Source: Sipunculus nudus
Lineage: Eukaryota; Annelida; Sipuncula; Golfingiida; Sipunculidae
Assembly (NCBI GenBank): GCA_026874595.1
Contig: CM049311.1
Span: forward strand, 48,363,676 to 48,427,675
Length of the DNA stretch: 64,000 bases
Direction of reading: 5' to 3'
How positions within the stretch are numbered: the first letter of the stretch is position 1; each line of letters opens with the position of its first letter. Under the pieces are notes generated by a model, which was not told where the DNA came from, made no database searches, and saw nothing but the letters and a program-made list of their open reading frames with translations. A program made the position numbers and the translations under genes. This document shows positions 1 through 13,079 of this stretch, piece by piece.

Positions 1-780
1 TAGAATTTTGTTTAAATAAAATGAGATAATTGAGATTATAATGGATTTTCTCCCCATTATAGATACATATCTTTAAGAGCTAATAATCCCATCCAAATGC
101 ATATGTGGAATGGTGACTAAAATGTACTGTCAGATATATCTAACAACTTTGGTGGCTAGTTTTTACAGTCAGGGGTCTGTACACATCAGCTGAGCTTCAC
201 AAGATACTGGGAAATCACATCCAAACCATCCAATTAAGTCTATGGGCATTCTGAACAATGTTTTGTTTTTTATTTTATGAGGATTTAAAGTCATTATCTC
301 TATTTCAACATTATGTTTGTTAAACCAATCTCCCCAGCTCCTGGCTCTCACAATTAATTAACCAAATGTATCATATCCTCATTAACTGAAAACAGACAAT
401 TAATTACTGGTTTAAATTACTGGAAGCTTCACTTGCTCAACAATTAGGAAGTTGACACTTTTTTGAAACATGATTATTGCAGATTAACAGTTCAACAAAA
501 CGCTTCAGTAAAGCAGAACCATATTCAAATAAATGAGAATATAACATTGTATAGTCCTGCAGAACTGTCACCATGGTTACCAAGATGCAGTATCCTCAAG
601 ATTAAAGGTCCTATTGATATGCATAGAGGTCAGAGGTCAACCAGCCTTGCACCTGCAGGAAGAAGAGTTGCAAATGGCTTGGTTACAGGACTGACTTGTC
701 AGGTGGCCATTTTTTCAGTCAGACCAAAAACAGCTAAATCCCACACTTTGAATTTTTTACAAATGTGGCATTAATCTATT

Positions 781-1216
781 AACAAGTGACCGAGGGGTCA
801 TGACAACAGATCTCTGAAATTGATTATTTCTATCAACTTAGATTGCTGTCATTTCAATATTTGTACAGTTGTGTCAGTGGCAATTATGAAGAATTTATCA
901 AAAGGATTTTCTCCAAATTTTCCATGGTGATAGATACATATGAGTAAATGATTGATGCATGTTCTTTCAAGAACACTACACGAGTCTGATTTTCTAATTT
1001 CTAGAAACACATGAAATGTAACTTGCAGAAATTAGATCACAGTGACCTAATTTTTGCCATGCGAGGAGCTTTACCAAGGACCTACCTAAATATTAATTAA
1101 GACATATCTAAGTCAAACCGTTATAATTTGTGCTTTTTTAACAGCTAGACAGCCAACAGAGGATGGACAAAGGTTGACGGCTATAGCTCAGATCACGTAT
1201 GGCCAGCTGAGATAAA
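781..1216 (+). mobile_element. Short copy of the CTCAGCTGA-ended repeat family (Helitron-like)
   Basis: The copy starts with AACAAGTGACC followed by GGGTCATGAC, and ends with GGCTATAGCTCAG, a spacer, then CAGCTGAG and a run of A. The same start recurs at 45868 and 50849, and related ends at 3813, 49610 and 53455, all in the same orientation. The ending can fold as a hairpin because CTCAG pairs with CTGAG. This copy is about 435 bp and lacks the long internal arrays of the other copies. The Helitron/Helentron assignment is an inference from the 3' hairpin and the lack of terminal inverted repeats. Confidence 0.55.
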
Positions 1217-1859
1217 AAAAAATCTAGACCACACCAGTTCTCAATATAAACCTGTTTTGATATTTGCCTCTGCCAGGATGGTATGCATACCTGTTTGTGT
1301 CTTGTGTGTTTGTATGTTTGTGTACAATCATGACAGAATCTCATGAAATTTTTTGAGGCATTTCAGGATTGGACCAATGAAGAATTCATAAAATTTTGGT
1401 GTGGATCAGGCACGTGATCCAGATTCAGGAATGTCATCGAGTCATAATCACAAATGAACAGTCACTTATGCATGACTAAATATCAGCTGAATTAGTGAAT
1501 GATGGAAGCTAAATGAATTCATTAGGATGCAGAATCCTACCTGACACATGAAAATGATGCTCTGTAATATGAAACAGGAAATTAAAGTCTGAACAGTCAA
1601 GTTTGAAATCAGCAGTCAGGAAACACTCCAACAGAACTTTCTTAATGAAAAATAATAAGATAAACCAATCTCACTAAGTCAACCTTATTCTGCTGCAAAA
1701 CTGGAGTCAAACAGTAAGGATCTACAGATCTGACAAAAACACATGTAAAAGAAACTAGAATGAGTTTATTTTTTCAAAGCAAATAGCTCTCGAGATCTCC
1801 TCCATATCTGCCCCCATACCAAAACTTGAGGAAAAATTAAAGTACTGCTTTAAAAGATA

Positions 1860-2462
1860 GGGTCACCGAAAAATTCTAGATTTCTGAAGATTTTACCTAA
1901 AAGATGAAGGTCAAGGTCATCAGTTTTCCATCTTTTTTTTAAAATTGGTTGAAACAACTTGTGTCTCAAATTTGAGGTAGGTTTATACAGGGCTTCAAAA
2001 ACTACTACATTCACAAGTAATTGTAGAAATGATAAGCAGTCTTTCCACTGATTTGATCATGAAGATCCAAGTCAAGGTAACCAGTGTCTGAACTCATCCT
2101 AGAACTTGATTGAAGAATATGTGTATCAAATTTGAGGGGAAATACGCCTTTCTTCAAAAGTTATGGGATTCTCAAAAAAATATATTTTCCACTTATCTGA
2201 CATTGAGGGTTGGGAAGGTCAAGGCCACTGGTATTCAAACTTGTCAGGAATAATTCAAATTTCATGAAAATAATACTGAAAGGTTCAAAAGTTATTGCGT
2301 TCACAAGAAATGACACAGACAACTTCGGATGCTGATGCTGACAAACCAAACAATATACATCTCTCGTCTCCACCAATGGGAGGAGACACATAAGAGGAAT
2401 AAACCTATCGATAAGACAACCATAACTGGGATGTTTGCATTCATGAGATAAAAAAAAATTCA
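1860..2462 (+). repeat. Diverged ~140-bp tandem repeat, family shared with 54146-54860
   Basis: Units repeat the phrases 'AAGGTCAAGGTCA', 'TTGGTTGAAACAA', 'TGTGTATCAAATTTGAGG' and 'CTTCAAAAGTTATGGG'. The same phrases in the same order form a longer array near 54.1-54.9 kb. The block ends in a run of A at 2452-2459. No protein is likely; the minus frame across it is a repeat frame. Confidence 0.6.
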
Positions 2463-3619
2463 CAATATATCAGAATTTTACACATGTTAACCTAGATAAG
2501 ACAAACATCGGGGTTTACTTGGACCAATATTCCCTTGATGAATGTTACATGGGTGAATTAAGCTGATCCTGATAACAATGTACCGGGTTCACCATGAACG
2601 CTTGGTCAACCATGGATTTCTGCTTCTGCTGAAATAGAGAGTGGCTGCTGACAGATATGTCATTCCATGCCAGATGACAGTCTCCTGTTCCCAATACTGA
2701 ACTCCTGTGAGGTCTCTCTGTGTAACAGATGTCTGCCAGATAAAGATATAATCCACTTGTGTCAGGCATTCTTGTCCAATAAAGCTGATCTAACCTGCCA
2801 GGGCCAGAACTGGAGCCAGAGCTTGTAAATTTATTATACAATACCTCCATGGCCCAAAAATCCCAACATTACAGCTCCATCTGTCTTTAAACATGTGTAG
2901 ATAAATTACGGTAAATTGCTTTCACTGCCTTCAGACAGCATTGAAGGATTAGAAGACAATGTACAATTACAGCTTTTATCTTTTTATGACGAGGTTTCAT
3001 CTAATGTTCACTATTTATAGGACTTAGCATTTTTTATTGTATTAAGACAAAATGTTTAATTAGCAGAAACCCAAAGCCTGGTGGCTGAATTTTCATAAGT
3101 ACAAAATAAACTGGTTTATCTGTGCACTGAATCACGTTATTAACTAGGTGGTCCTGGCCTACTGTTGAGAATTTATTTGTCAACCATCCACATTATGTAT
3201 GTCTATCTATAATCCTTATCCCAGTTTTGAGTCTAAATTATTTAATTTAGTGAATAACAAATAATAATAATGTGGCATAAATTACTATGAGATTCTCTTA
3301 ATAATTTAACCACACAGTGATGCATATGAGAGCTGGCTCATTTCTGTTTGCAGAAAAAATTCAAAATAACTCAACAGATCCACATTGCTGAGAAAATGCA
3401 TCTTCCAAGCTTCTATGCTGGCCTGTTCTATGGAGAAATTAGGTAAGTGCATCTCAATCATACATTATATTTTACAGTCAAACTGTCTTGAAAATGTAAA
3501 AAAAAATTCTTCATGAGACATTAAATATTAAAACAAAGAACCCATGCTAATATTATGTTCAAGAGATTTGAACACTCAAAAAAAAATTTCTTTAAATGTT
3601 CTAAAAATCATGCTTTCAC

Positions 3620-3813
3620 CATGTAGATCACAGAATATAGACAACTGTAACCTAATTTCAGGTTTGCATGGAGATTTCACTAAGACCTGTCAGGATATTT
3701 AGCAATAACATCCTGGGTCTAATGATTACAATATGTGCCCTATTAACGGATGGCTAGACAGACAGAGAGACCCACCACTAGCTCTGCAGAACGTACAGTC
3801 AGCTGAGCTAAAA
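3620..3813 (+). mobile_element. Truncated 3' end of the CTCAGCTGA-ended family
   Basis: The segment contains 'CCTAATTTCAGGTTTGCATG', 'ATTTGTGCCC'-like and 'TTAACGGATGG' phrases, a run of GACAGACAGA, and the ending CAGTCAGCTGAGCTAAAAAA. These match the 3' module of the large copy ending at 49610. No matching 5' start is seen upstream, so this looks like a 3' fragment. Confidence 0.55.
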
Positions 3814-4129
3814 AATCAGTGAACAAAAACATATTGTACCAGGATAAATGTATCAAATTATTTCCAATCAGTTAATAAAGCAGATGATACAGCATAGATA
3901 AACCAGAACAAACAATACGACAGACAAAGATATGACTTTCAAGAAATCTGGCTGCCTATTTCCTTCAGATGTATGGAGTCATATGTTTTCGAGAGAAACA
4001 TGAACACAAGATCTGGGACACATTTTCACACATTATCCCACAGGACATGGGGAAACATAGTGTTTAGACTTACAGTAACAAAATAACACAAGAAGACTGG
4101 GTAACAAATTACCTAAGAACACCCAGTAA

Positions 4130-4600
4130 CATATTACCTCGGGACAATTGCGGTAAAAAGTCTGAAGCAGCATGGAAGAGGAGCAGTGTTCTTACAGCCC
4201 CTTTCTATTATTCATGGCACTGTACTGGTGTCTTTCCACAGGTTTCCTGTACCCTTGATATATGAACTGTTGAATCACAAAGTCCTTTGTGGATCAGGCC
4301 GTAAGAGCTGACAGCAGAGTCACAGCCAATAGTGACATTATAGCCTTGTCTAATAAAATATCACACTTATAACTCCATATTAATATAAATGTGAAACCAA
4401 TCTTGTGAACAGAGACTAGCTGCTTGTTGCAATCACCAGCTTATGTCTTTGATGATAATGGTTAATGTAAACAAGGCTTTGTTTCTTGATCCGGCTAACC
4501 AAATCATAGCGGTTCACGAGATGAATCACTTTTATTGGCTGCTGTCATTATGGGATAGCTACAAGGATTAGTTTCCTCACCATAAATCTTATGTTCACAT
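4130..4600. promoter_or_regulatory. Candidate intronic regulatory block
   Basis: This stretch is less AT-rich than its surroundings and contains no repeat that I could identify. It carries a palindromic AACAAGGC/GCTTTGTT-like Sox-type site near 4472-4490, and TGAATCAC and ATTATTCATGG-type homeodomain sites. No open frame with recognisable content crosses it. The regulatory reading is an inference; cross-species alignment would decide. Confidence 0.25.
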
Positions 4601-4768
4601 ATCTTATCCCCATTCTTCAAGAAATAACAAGTGAAAACTGCATCTATTTAAGAAAATTCTTTGTGCATATATTATACTTTTAAAAATAGTTGCCAAATGC
4701 AGTGAATGACTGGTAAATACTTTTAATCAAAATGAACTTTCCACCAAAAAATTGAAATGTTCAATAGA

Positions 4769-5079
4769 TTAGGCCCAAAAAATAAAAGGTGTATGGTTCT
4801 CAGGCACTTTTTTACAGAAATCACTGTAGGCAGGCGGTATTTTATTTTTGACCTCTTTTAGTATGATTCAATAAAAATGTCATATGACCATGGGAAAGCA
4901 TGAAAATAACAGGGCCTTTTTGCTTAACAGGTAAAAGCACTACATAACAAAGGAAATTTCAAAATTGTATTATTTAATCTTCTTGAAAGATGAAAATCAA
5001 AATGAGAATGTTTGATGCGGGTAGTTAAAATTGACGCAGGCAGTGCCTGAGAACCATACCTTTTATTTTTTTTGCCTAA
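4769..5079. mobile_element. MITE with ~38-bp terminal inverted repeats
   Basis: The left end, from 4769, reads TTAGGCCCAAAAAATAAAAG then GTATGGTTCTCAGGCAC. The right end, to 5079, is its near-perfect reverse complement (GTGCCTGAGAACCATACC ... TTTTGCCTAA). The interior is only about 235 bp with no open frame, as expected of a non-autonomous element. A TA at both outer edges (4770-4771, 5077-5078) would fit a TA target duplication of Tc1/mariner type, but the TIR boundary is ambiguous by a base or two. Confidence 0.75.
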
Positions 5080-5457
5080 CCAATATAAGTTGTCTTTTTT
5101 GTTTAAAAACTATAATTTCTGTAGACTATAATGAAGTCCTGCTTCAAGTGCTGATGATGATGTGTTGAGGAGACAAACTTGAAGTCAGTAAAATTCATGG
5201 CAGTTCAAATGCCGTCTGGATGAAGGACAATAACTTTAATCAGTTTGCTTTCTTTGTCCTCATCAGGTCATATCCAGTTGGTTACAAATAATTAAAGTAA
5301 GAAAAATTGGATTTTTTTAATTATCTTATGTATTCTATGCCAATTCTAGCTAGAAGACCTACATATTTCAATTTAACCTTAATCACAGATTCCTCATTCT
5401 GGATTTGTTCCATATTCATTAATTTATTTTTTTATGGAGGTAACGGCCAGTAAAAGC

Positions 5458-5662
5458 AAGATAGTTTTTAGCAGGTTAATTTTAAACTACATGACATTAT
5501 CTCAGTAGTGTCTCTATTTACCTTAAAACTCAAATTTTAAAATTTTTGATTTAATAAAATATTTAATTTTCATCAAGAAACACACGAAGAGAAAAAAACA
5601 CACTTTTGAGATATTGTCATGTAGTTTAATATTAGTCAATTAAAAAGTGGCTAACTATTTAT
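5458..5662. mobile_element. Palindromic MITE-like inverted repeat
   Basis: The arm at 5482-5504 (TTAAACTACATGACATTATC then TCA) is mirrored at 5607-5629 (TGAGATATTGTCATGTAGTT then TAA). Weaker pairing extends outward to about 5460 and 5660. No open frame is present. This could be a degraded foldback element; target duplications are not clear. Confidence 0.5.
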
Positions 5663-5729
5663 TTATATTGTACCTTTAAAAAATTTATTTTTTAGATGTT
5701 GCAAAATAATGTTAAAATTAATGACAAGG

Positions 5730-6120
5730 CCTACAGGCATAATGCGAACCTGTGCAATGGTTTATATACCAGGTATAATGCTTCAATGCTGGGCCATTAC
5801 TTTTCAAGTAGGCCTACATGTCTTGTATACAACAAAGGTATTAGAGATACATATGCCCAATTTAAGGCTGATATATTAAATCCCTCCTGAGAAATAAGCA
5901 GGGACATACACTGTGCAAAAATTATTGTAGGTTGCGCCACCAGTCTTGTTTTTGATAAAGCTGTCTGATATGTATAAATATGCCCAATTTTAGGCTGATA
6001 TATCATGTTCCACCGTAGAAAAAGCAGGCACTTACACTGTGCAAAAGTCATTATAGGTGGCAACACCTGTCTTGTGAACAAGAAAGCCATCAAAGACACA
6101 TAGACAGGTCAAAATATCAG
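5730..6120 (+). repeat. ~128-bp tandem repeat, about three diverged copies
   Basis: The copies share 'CTGTGCAAAA', a 'GTTGCGCCACCAGTCTTG' phrase, 'ATGCCCAATTT' and 'AGGCTGATATAT'. The phrase 'TGTGCAAAAAT...GGTGGCGCCACCAG' reappears in the array at 46.2-47.0 kb, so the two are related modules. The open frames on both strands here arise from the repeat. Confidence 0.6.
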
Positions 6121-8935
6121 GCCAATTTCATGACTCATGTGACCTACCTGGTATATTTGCATAAAATTTGGTGATGATAGCTCAAGTCATTTCAGAAATT
6201 GCAATTTTAGTATGGTTTTTGGCCAAATGACTACGTTCAGCTTCCTGTAACTCTGCCAAAAAAAATCACTGAACTTGACCCATTCTATCAAACTTGAGAG
6301 ATATTGTTTTCTGGGATAATTTCTGGAAAATATTGGACAATTGGCTGAACAGTTTTAGAGAAGAAAATTTTTAAAGGTTTTTTAGATTTATCTCAATAAA
6401 ATCTAAGTCAACGAAGATAGCAAAAAAATAGGTTCAATCCGATAAAGTTTGACATGTGACTGATTCTTCCACAAGACTTGGCACTGCTTGCTCTAACAGT
6501 TTTTGTGATAACATAGATTAAAGTATGGCGTATTCATAAGCTCACAGGTTCGCTATAAAGCTCAAAAATATGTATACCAGCAAAAACAACACGGTGCCAG
6601 GTTTAAAATGATGTATACTTTATGGAGTCTATAATGGGTGTACAACTTTGGGACTGATTTTTTATACAGGGTTTTTTTTGGCCAACCCTGCTACCTTAAA
6701 GTAGACTTGTAATATGTCACTGAAAGTAACAAACTGTGCTAAACTTTAAAGATCACATTATAAATTTAAATGGTGCTCTTTAGAAAGGAGCAGTCCTATG
6801 TGTAAAATACAGTGAGGCCTACCTGGTACTTCATTAGTATTTCAGTACTGAGCACTAAGGGCACTCCTCAAGCATGCAAAAAGCCAGCACAAAAAGTCTA
6901 AATGAGCCATCAAAAATGCACTAACTTTGAAGCAGACTCGTTTAGTGTTGCAAATGCCTCATGTTTGCTGCAAAAGAAGCAGGGATAATGTTTCTTTTAT
7001 ACTCATTAAGTGCACAAATTGTATTTGGTGTGTGTGCTTGAGAGCTCTTTAAATCTGTAAGTGATCTTAAAGATTTATTGATAGTCCCGTAAGATGTAAT
7101 CCGGCTAAAGCTGGATCAACTTAAACAAAGTCACCACATTTCCCAATGGAAAGAACATCCTTACTGAAAGAACATAAAGTGTAGTTTAATATGACCTCCC
7201 ATTCAAAAGTAACAGATCCGTGATTTAATTTTAATATTGGTAACTGGGGCTTCCCCTGAATATTCCACCTTAAAAGGTGTAACAGTAGCATATTTATTTA
7301 AATATTTTGAGCAATGGTCCTCCCCCACTCCCTTCCTCCAAAAACAGATTTAGGATTTTGTTTGAGATGGATTAATCAGTAGCTTAAACATATCTGATTG
7401 CAAGACAACAGACTGAAGAAATATGGCTAATCTTGAAAGAAAGTGAAAAGAATTTAAATATCTTCAGAGGCCAATCTAGAATGCAAACTTAACAAGTGGC
7501 CCATGACCATGTTGCTTGGCAAAAGTTGAGAAAACAGGAAATGTCCAAATAGATAGGATAAATATTAGATATGTATGAATGTTTACAAAGTAATGTAAAT
7601 GGGTAAGAGAGAATTCTGAGAGCTGTTACTGGAAAATTTGAGATCTCCTTGAGGTGATTTCATTTTCACTTTGCATTTTAACAGGATGGCTGATGACATG
7701 TAAATGATAAAGACTGGTAAAATTTTAATTAATTACTGCAACATATGGACTGCTGGAAACTGCCAGTCTCAAAATACAATTAGAACTGTTAAACAAGGTC
7801 TTCCAACTCCTAAGAGAACTTTGATGAAACATGGTTAATCAAAGCATCAAGGAATCAATAATGAAAGATATGAAACGAGAGGAAGTAAGAAATCTTAGAT
7901 GAAAATAGGAAAATGAGACAGGAATCCAGAATGAAAGTAAGAAATCTAGGAAGTTTTAACGAAATATAGAGTGAAACCAGGATAAAAATCAAGAATATGA
8001 AAGAGAGAGATAACTGGACTTGGAAATAAATTCAAATAATACCTATAATCAAGAAAAAATACCAGAGAGAAACTGAGAAAGGTTGATTTGAAGCTGGTGC
8101 CCAGTTTTACTTGTGCCAAGAAGCTGATCGAGCCCACAGGTAAATAGCCTGATGGTTAGGGTTACATGTCAGGCCAATAAGCGGATGATCCCTTGTTAAT
8201 AAACAGGGAGGCCAGATGAGCAGGTCTGTGAGGAGAGGTTGAGTACACACCCACATGCCTGTGTATACACACAAAATACACAAGCTCAAGTAGCAGGCTT
8301 TCTCATCCTGTTCACTTATCCCCTCAGTCTTTGTCATGATAATCCACTTTAATCTCTCACCGATTTCTCATATCCTTGTTCTATTTGTTGAGCTCTTCAC
8401 TTAACCAATGAGATCTGTTATGTTCCAGTTACAAGTCTTTCACACACTGCATCCCTCATGCTGTTCAACACATGAAACAAGAGTAGATCAAACTGAAGCC
8501 AATTCCTGGCATGACCTGCCATAGTATTAGGGACTGGTTATTATAATATTATGACAGGGATTTGTCATAATCTGAAGTTCTTTCCTGTCATGTATTGTTT
8601 CATTATATATCAGTTACCATTACACTTTCTGTTATATTTTGTTACATTTTCATATAGAATATGATACATGGCCAGACAGATCACTATTATGTTCCCTTTT
8701 GGCCTGTCCTACTGAAAATTTTCTTTTCATATTCAATATAATATGAGGCTATTCAAACAAAAATAATAGACCCTGGTCAATCTATTTTTCTTTACAATCT
8801 TGCAGTTTTAAATAAATCATCATTAACAGATACTGAGCTTTACATAATGGCCAGATTCTGCAAGATTTATTGAGGATTCACAAGTATACAAAATATTTAA
8901 CAGTTTCTTCATGTATATGGGAATCCATTTCAGTT

Positions 8936-9100
8936 TGGAATTCAACTAGTTGACTTTGGAAAACCAAGGTCAACCAGTTGAGATGAGAATTCCTAAGTAA
9001 ACTGTTCAACTTTCAGTTTAGAAAGGAATTCCCCATCTTACTAGTCGACTTGGGAATTCCAAAGTCATGAAACTAGTTGAGTTCCCAGTCACCCAGATCC
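8936..9100. repeat. Imperfect inverted repeat around CAACTAGTTG
   Basis: GGAATTCAACTAGTTGACTT near 8938-8957 is mirrored, with changes, by segments at 9042-9085 that include GTCGACTTGGGAATTCC and AACTAGTTGAGTTCCC. This may be a degraded foldback element. Confidence 0.4.
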
Positions 9101-9404
9101 CCATGCATATACACTGTGACATATACATTTACTGTTTATAATGTCACTATTATGCATTCATGAATATAACATTAAATATGTAAATAACATAAATTATGTC
9201 ATATAAATTACGTAATATCACTTTATACATGCTTTACTTCCTTAACAAAATTGAAAAAGGGAAAGGTCACATTATAAAGAACAAAATTTGTGTAAACTTA
9301 TGCATATGTTAATTTTCCTTTGATAAACAGATCAAAGATAATTTTCCTGAGATCAATATAGACAGAATATATGTGTTATCTGATATACAGATAAATCTTC
9401 TGAT

Positions 9405-9670
9405 TCTGCGGCTCACATTACTGGCAGACAGCAGCCGAGGTCACCTTGGTATCAACCTGTATTACTGGGCTGGGTCAGCACCTGTAGTGAACCATCCTGG
9501 GTTGTAGCTCCCAGCATGTCCATGATTGGAAATCAGTGTACACAAATATTTGTAGACTAAACTTAGACATCTGGCCTGTACAAATCATCTGTAATGGTCA
9601 ATCCAGGAACGCCTGGGCTTTTGAACTGTAGCCAAGCCAACAGCACACAGCCATGAACGTACATGCATCC
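9405..9670. promoter_or_regulatory. Candidate intronic regulatory block
   Basis: The block has higher GC than its flanks, is repeat-free as far as I can see, and has no supported open frame. It contains GAGGTCACCTTGG- and GGAAATCAGTG-like motifs. Enhancer function is only an inference from composition. Confidence 0.2.
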
Positions 9671-9731
9671 AACATTTCAAGAACTTTCTATGCTAGTTAT
9701 TTGCACAAATTGCTTTCAATACTCTGGACTT

Positions 9732-9768
9732 AAATTTATTGAGATAATTTGGAAATCTCAATAAATTT
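9732..9768. repeat. Perfect 14-bp hairpin
   Basis: AAATTTATTGAGAT at 9732-9745 and its exact reverse complement at 9755-9768 are separated by 9 nt. It is too short and AT-rich to assign a function. Confidence 0.7.
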
Positions 9769-10769
9769 GTCTTGTACATAACATACATTACATGATAATG
9801 TATAAACATTATTCAGGGTCTCATCATCATTGTTTTCTGACTGAACAATTTAAATTGCAAAATCTGACATATGGATGTGCTTAGCATCAAATGCTTCTCC
9901 AATGAAGGGTTTACATGGAAGGGTAACCAGCAGAACTTTAAAACTGATTATCAGTGGTTAATCTACGATGAAATTAGAACCAAATTTCAGGAGTAATGTT
10001 ACATAAAAGAGATTATTGATAGAAGATATCAAATTATCAATATATTTATCACAAAAGAATCTGTATAATAGATATGATTCTTTTTGTAGTTAACAAGTTA
10101 ACTGCCCAAAAAAGTTCGTTCAGCTTTTGAAAATATGGAATAAAAGAACTGAATATGCACAGCATTAATAATGTTTTGATGACAAACAGACAATCTTTAA
10201 ATGACCTGACCATAATTACAAGCCTTCCATCATTACAAGAGATTTCAATATTGTCAAGATCCACTATTACTTATAGCAAGGACAGCTCAGACAAACTTTG
10301 AAAGAAGGACCATTTAAAAACTTGTTTAATTATCCTTTATTAAATCCCATGTGCTTCAAGCAACTATGTGGTCATCACCAATGACCTCAAGCCCAAATAA
10401 ATTTTGTAATAAAAAGGGCAAGCATGATTAATTTGAGGGTATTCTGGAAACAATATTAACTAAAAACAGGTAGGCTGATTTTTACCAATCGACATCTACC
10501 TCTATTTACTTAGTAAATTTTTTACAAACTGAGTTTGTCCTTTAAGTATAGAAAAACTGTTCCCTGGGTATCAGGACATAGCTGTCCTACAAACTTGACC
10601 AAAGACTGCTGACCATTTATCTGAAAAGTGTTTTATTTTTAACAAAAAGCTTGTCCCCAGTGCTTTTGGAAAAATCAACATTCTACTGTACCTTGACAAA
10701 TGTAGTGTTGCTGCAATTCCACTCACTACATTAAATCAAACATATACTGGAAGAACATCACACAAAGAA

Positions 10770-11040
10770 TACAAAGAATTGAGCGCGTCACTGCATACAG
10801 GGATTTATTTGACAAAAAGCATGGTGGCACAGGTCCCAGGTATTTTCTATTTTCATAAAGCCTCAAGAGAAATAATGGAAGCACTTAATTTGTGCAAGCT
10901 GCTGACAGTTTTTATTGTCACTGGTTACCAGGGAGGCAGAAAACTGAGGATATACCAAGGCATCAACCTCCATGTTTTACCAATACATTTCCTGACCTCC
11001 CAAGAAAAGCTGTTTTTTTGGCTGAACCAGCAGCACTAGC
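10770..11040. promoter_or_regulatory. Candidate intronic regulatory block
   Basis: This is non-repetitive sequence of moderate GC with CATAAAGCCTC, AATAATGG and CACTTAATTTG homeodomain-like sites. An 86-codon plus-strand frame crosses it but has no recognisable domain and no clear splice context. Confidence 0.2.
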
Positions 11041-11349
11041 AAAATCAGCAGCTGTGCTGAGCTGCGTATAGTAATTGGGTCTTCATATAACACCTAATGT
11101 ATAACAGTTCGATTTTCATGCTAACACCTATAATATACTTCAAAGAGATCTAAACTGGTCATATGATATTTTCAAAGTTGATGTAATTATGGTGCTATGA
11201 TAAAATATAAAGTAACCTATACATCAAAGATTTTGATGCATTTTATCTTCGATTTCATATGATCAATGTCATCAAAGATGGTGCTGTAAAAAATTCATCC
11301 ATATTTTTGTAATATCTCTCACTCTCATGTTACAGCAACATTTTGTAAC

Positions 11350-11610
11350 AGTTCTTTTTAATGCCTTTTTTACACACTAATTATGTGTTCCATATGTGTG
11401 GTAGCCAACTCCCAGCCAATAAAAAGGTCAACCTCATGAACATAGCAGATGACATAACGTCTATATATCATACCCACATATGTGTCGGCAAACAGATAAT
11501 CTCTTTTCCTGCTTGTTTACACATCTTTAAAAGCCATTCTCTGGTATCAGCAGCTGTGGGAACAACAGACTGCAACCTCCACATCAAAGTTTAATTAAAT
11601 TATAATTATT
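11350..11610. promoter_or_regulatory. Candidate regulatory block with E-box/Su(H) composite
   Basis: At 11551-11562 the E-box CAGCTG overlaps TGTGGGAA, an exact match to the Su(H)/RBPJ consensus YGTGRGAA. Nearby are ACTAATTATG, CCAATAAAAAGG and GTTTAATTAAA homeodomain-type sites. The block is non-repetitive and has no supported open frame. Notch-responsive function is an inference. Confidence 0.3.
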
Positions 11611-12048
11611 GTCTCATATAAAGTGATTACTCAATCAACTGTTGTTTTCATGTCTGCTATTTGAATCACCATTTTATCAATGTTTTGGAACAACTAAGAT
11701 AAAGCCTTGACAGATCTGTTTTTATCTAGGATTTTACTTTATTGCCTGTCTTTTTGCATAATGTATATTTTCAGTGCCAGAAAATTTAAGAAAATATATT
11801 TATATTATTTTCACCTGTACTATGTCAACATCATTAATCAAATGCCTTATGAAGCTTTATTTGTGTAAAATATATCTTTTTGTTGTTTGATTTACTGTGA
11901 TGTAGCAGGGATAATAGCATCAAGTGCCAAACTGCAGCAGTATCAGTTGCAACTTCTTGTACAAAATATTGAAGAATAATTTGCTCTGTACCTAAACAAT
12001 ACATTTCAAGATCAATAATCATGACACAGGCTCAACTGCCATAATGCT

Positions 12049-12258
12049 AGATGTTTTACCGAACCTCTGTATTTTTTCTGACACATTAATTCATGTTTAC
12101 AAATGATTTTACCTCACCTCTGTATTTTTACTGATATATTTATACCTTATTATACATAATTTTACCACACCTCTTTATTTTTAATGATACATGAATACCT
12201 GTTTATATATGATTTTACCACACCTCTTTATTTTTAATGATATATTAATACCTGTTTT
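12049..12258 (+). repeat. ~54-bp tandem repeat, four copies
   Basis: The phrase ACC(A/T)CACCTCT(G/T)TATTTTTA recurs at about 12058, 12112, 12164 and 12219, each followed by TGATA-type sequence and ATACCT. Confidence 0.7.
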
Positions 12259-12309
12259 TTTTTAGTTTTTTTAATACCTACCCTATTGTTTTCTATGTAA
12301 TTGTAAACA

Positions 12310-12572
12310 AACCTTTTCTTTGAATGAAAACCAAGCTATGCCTTGTGTAACACTTTCTTTTAATGAAAAGCCAGCTCCACCGTAATTGTGTAACATTTTC
12401 TCTGAATGAAAAGCCAGCTCTGCCTTTTGTAACCTTTTCTCTGAATGAAGACCCTGCTCTGACTTGTGTAACCTTTCCTCCAAATGAAATCCCTGCTCTG
12501 CCTTCTGCCACCTTTCTCCTGAATGAAGACACAGCTCTGCCTTGCATAAACTTTGCTCTGAGAGAATACAAT
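12310..12572 (+). repeat. ~39-bp minisatellite, about seven diverged copies
   Basis: The unit carries CTGAATGAAAAGCCAGCTCT, GCC and TTGTAACCTTTTCT. A period divisible by three keeps several frames open on both strands (for example minus frames spanning 12283-12675), so these frames are repeat artefacts. Confidence 0.75.
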
Positions 12573-13079
12573 TGAAGCCTAGCCCTCTGTCTTTTTTTCC
12601 AACTGAATACCCAACTGTGCCTGAATTTGAAAAAAATTGGTCAGTATCTCTTGCAGGGTATTCAATTAGTATCAAGTTACTTTTGTCCGGGCAAATTTAG
12701 TTTTCACCAATAGCTGTTTGTTAGTTTGTTTGTATGTTAGCAGGAATACACAAAAATAACTTTAGAAATGTCCAAAAACTTTGTAGAATAGCAGGACTTG
12801 CTATATTCTCATTGTGAATGAATATAAATGGGTGAATCAATTGAGGAAGACCATTTTGCCTTGGTATATGTCTGGACCAAACTTTATCTGCATCTTCAAG
12901 CAGTTGTTTAGCTATCATAACCTCCTGTTCTATTTTCATCTAAAACTTTTGCAGTCATTACTACTGACTGCTCGAGCAGGAGTTTCTTTGTGTTAAGGGA
13001 TGCTCCAGGTTGTGGGGACAGGAAGAGGCCTTGAAGGGTTGAAGTTTTAGCTAGAAATAATAAAACGTCACAAAAGCAG

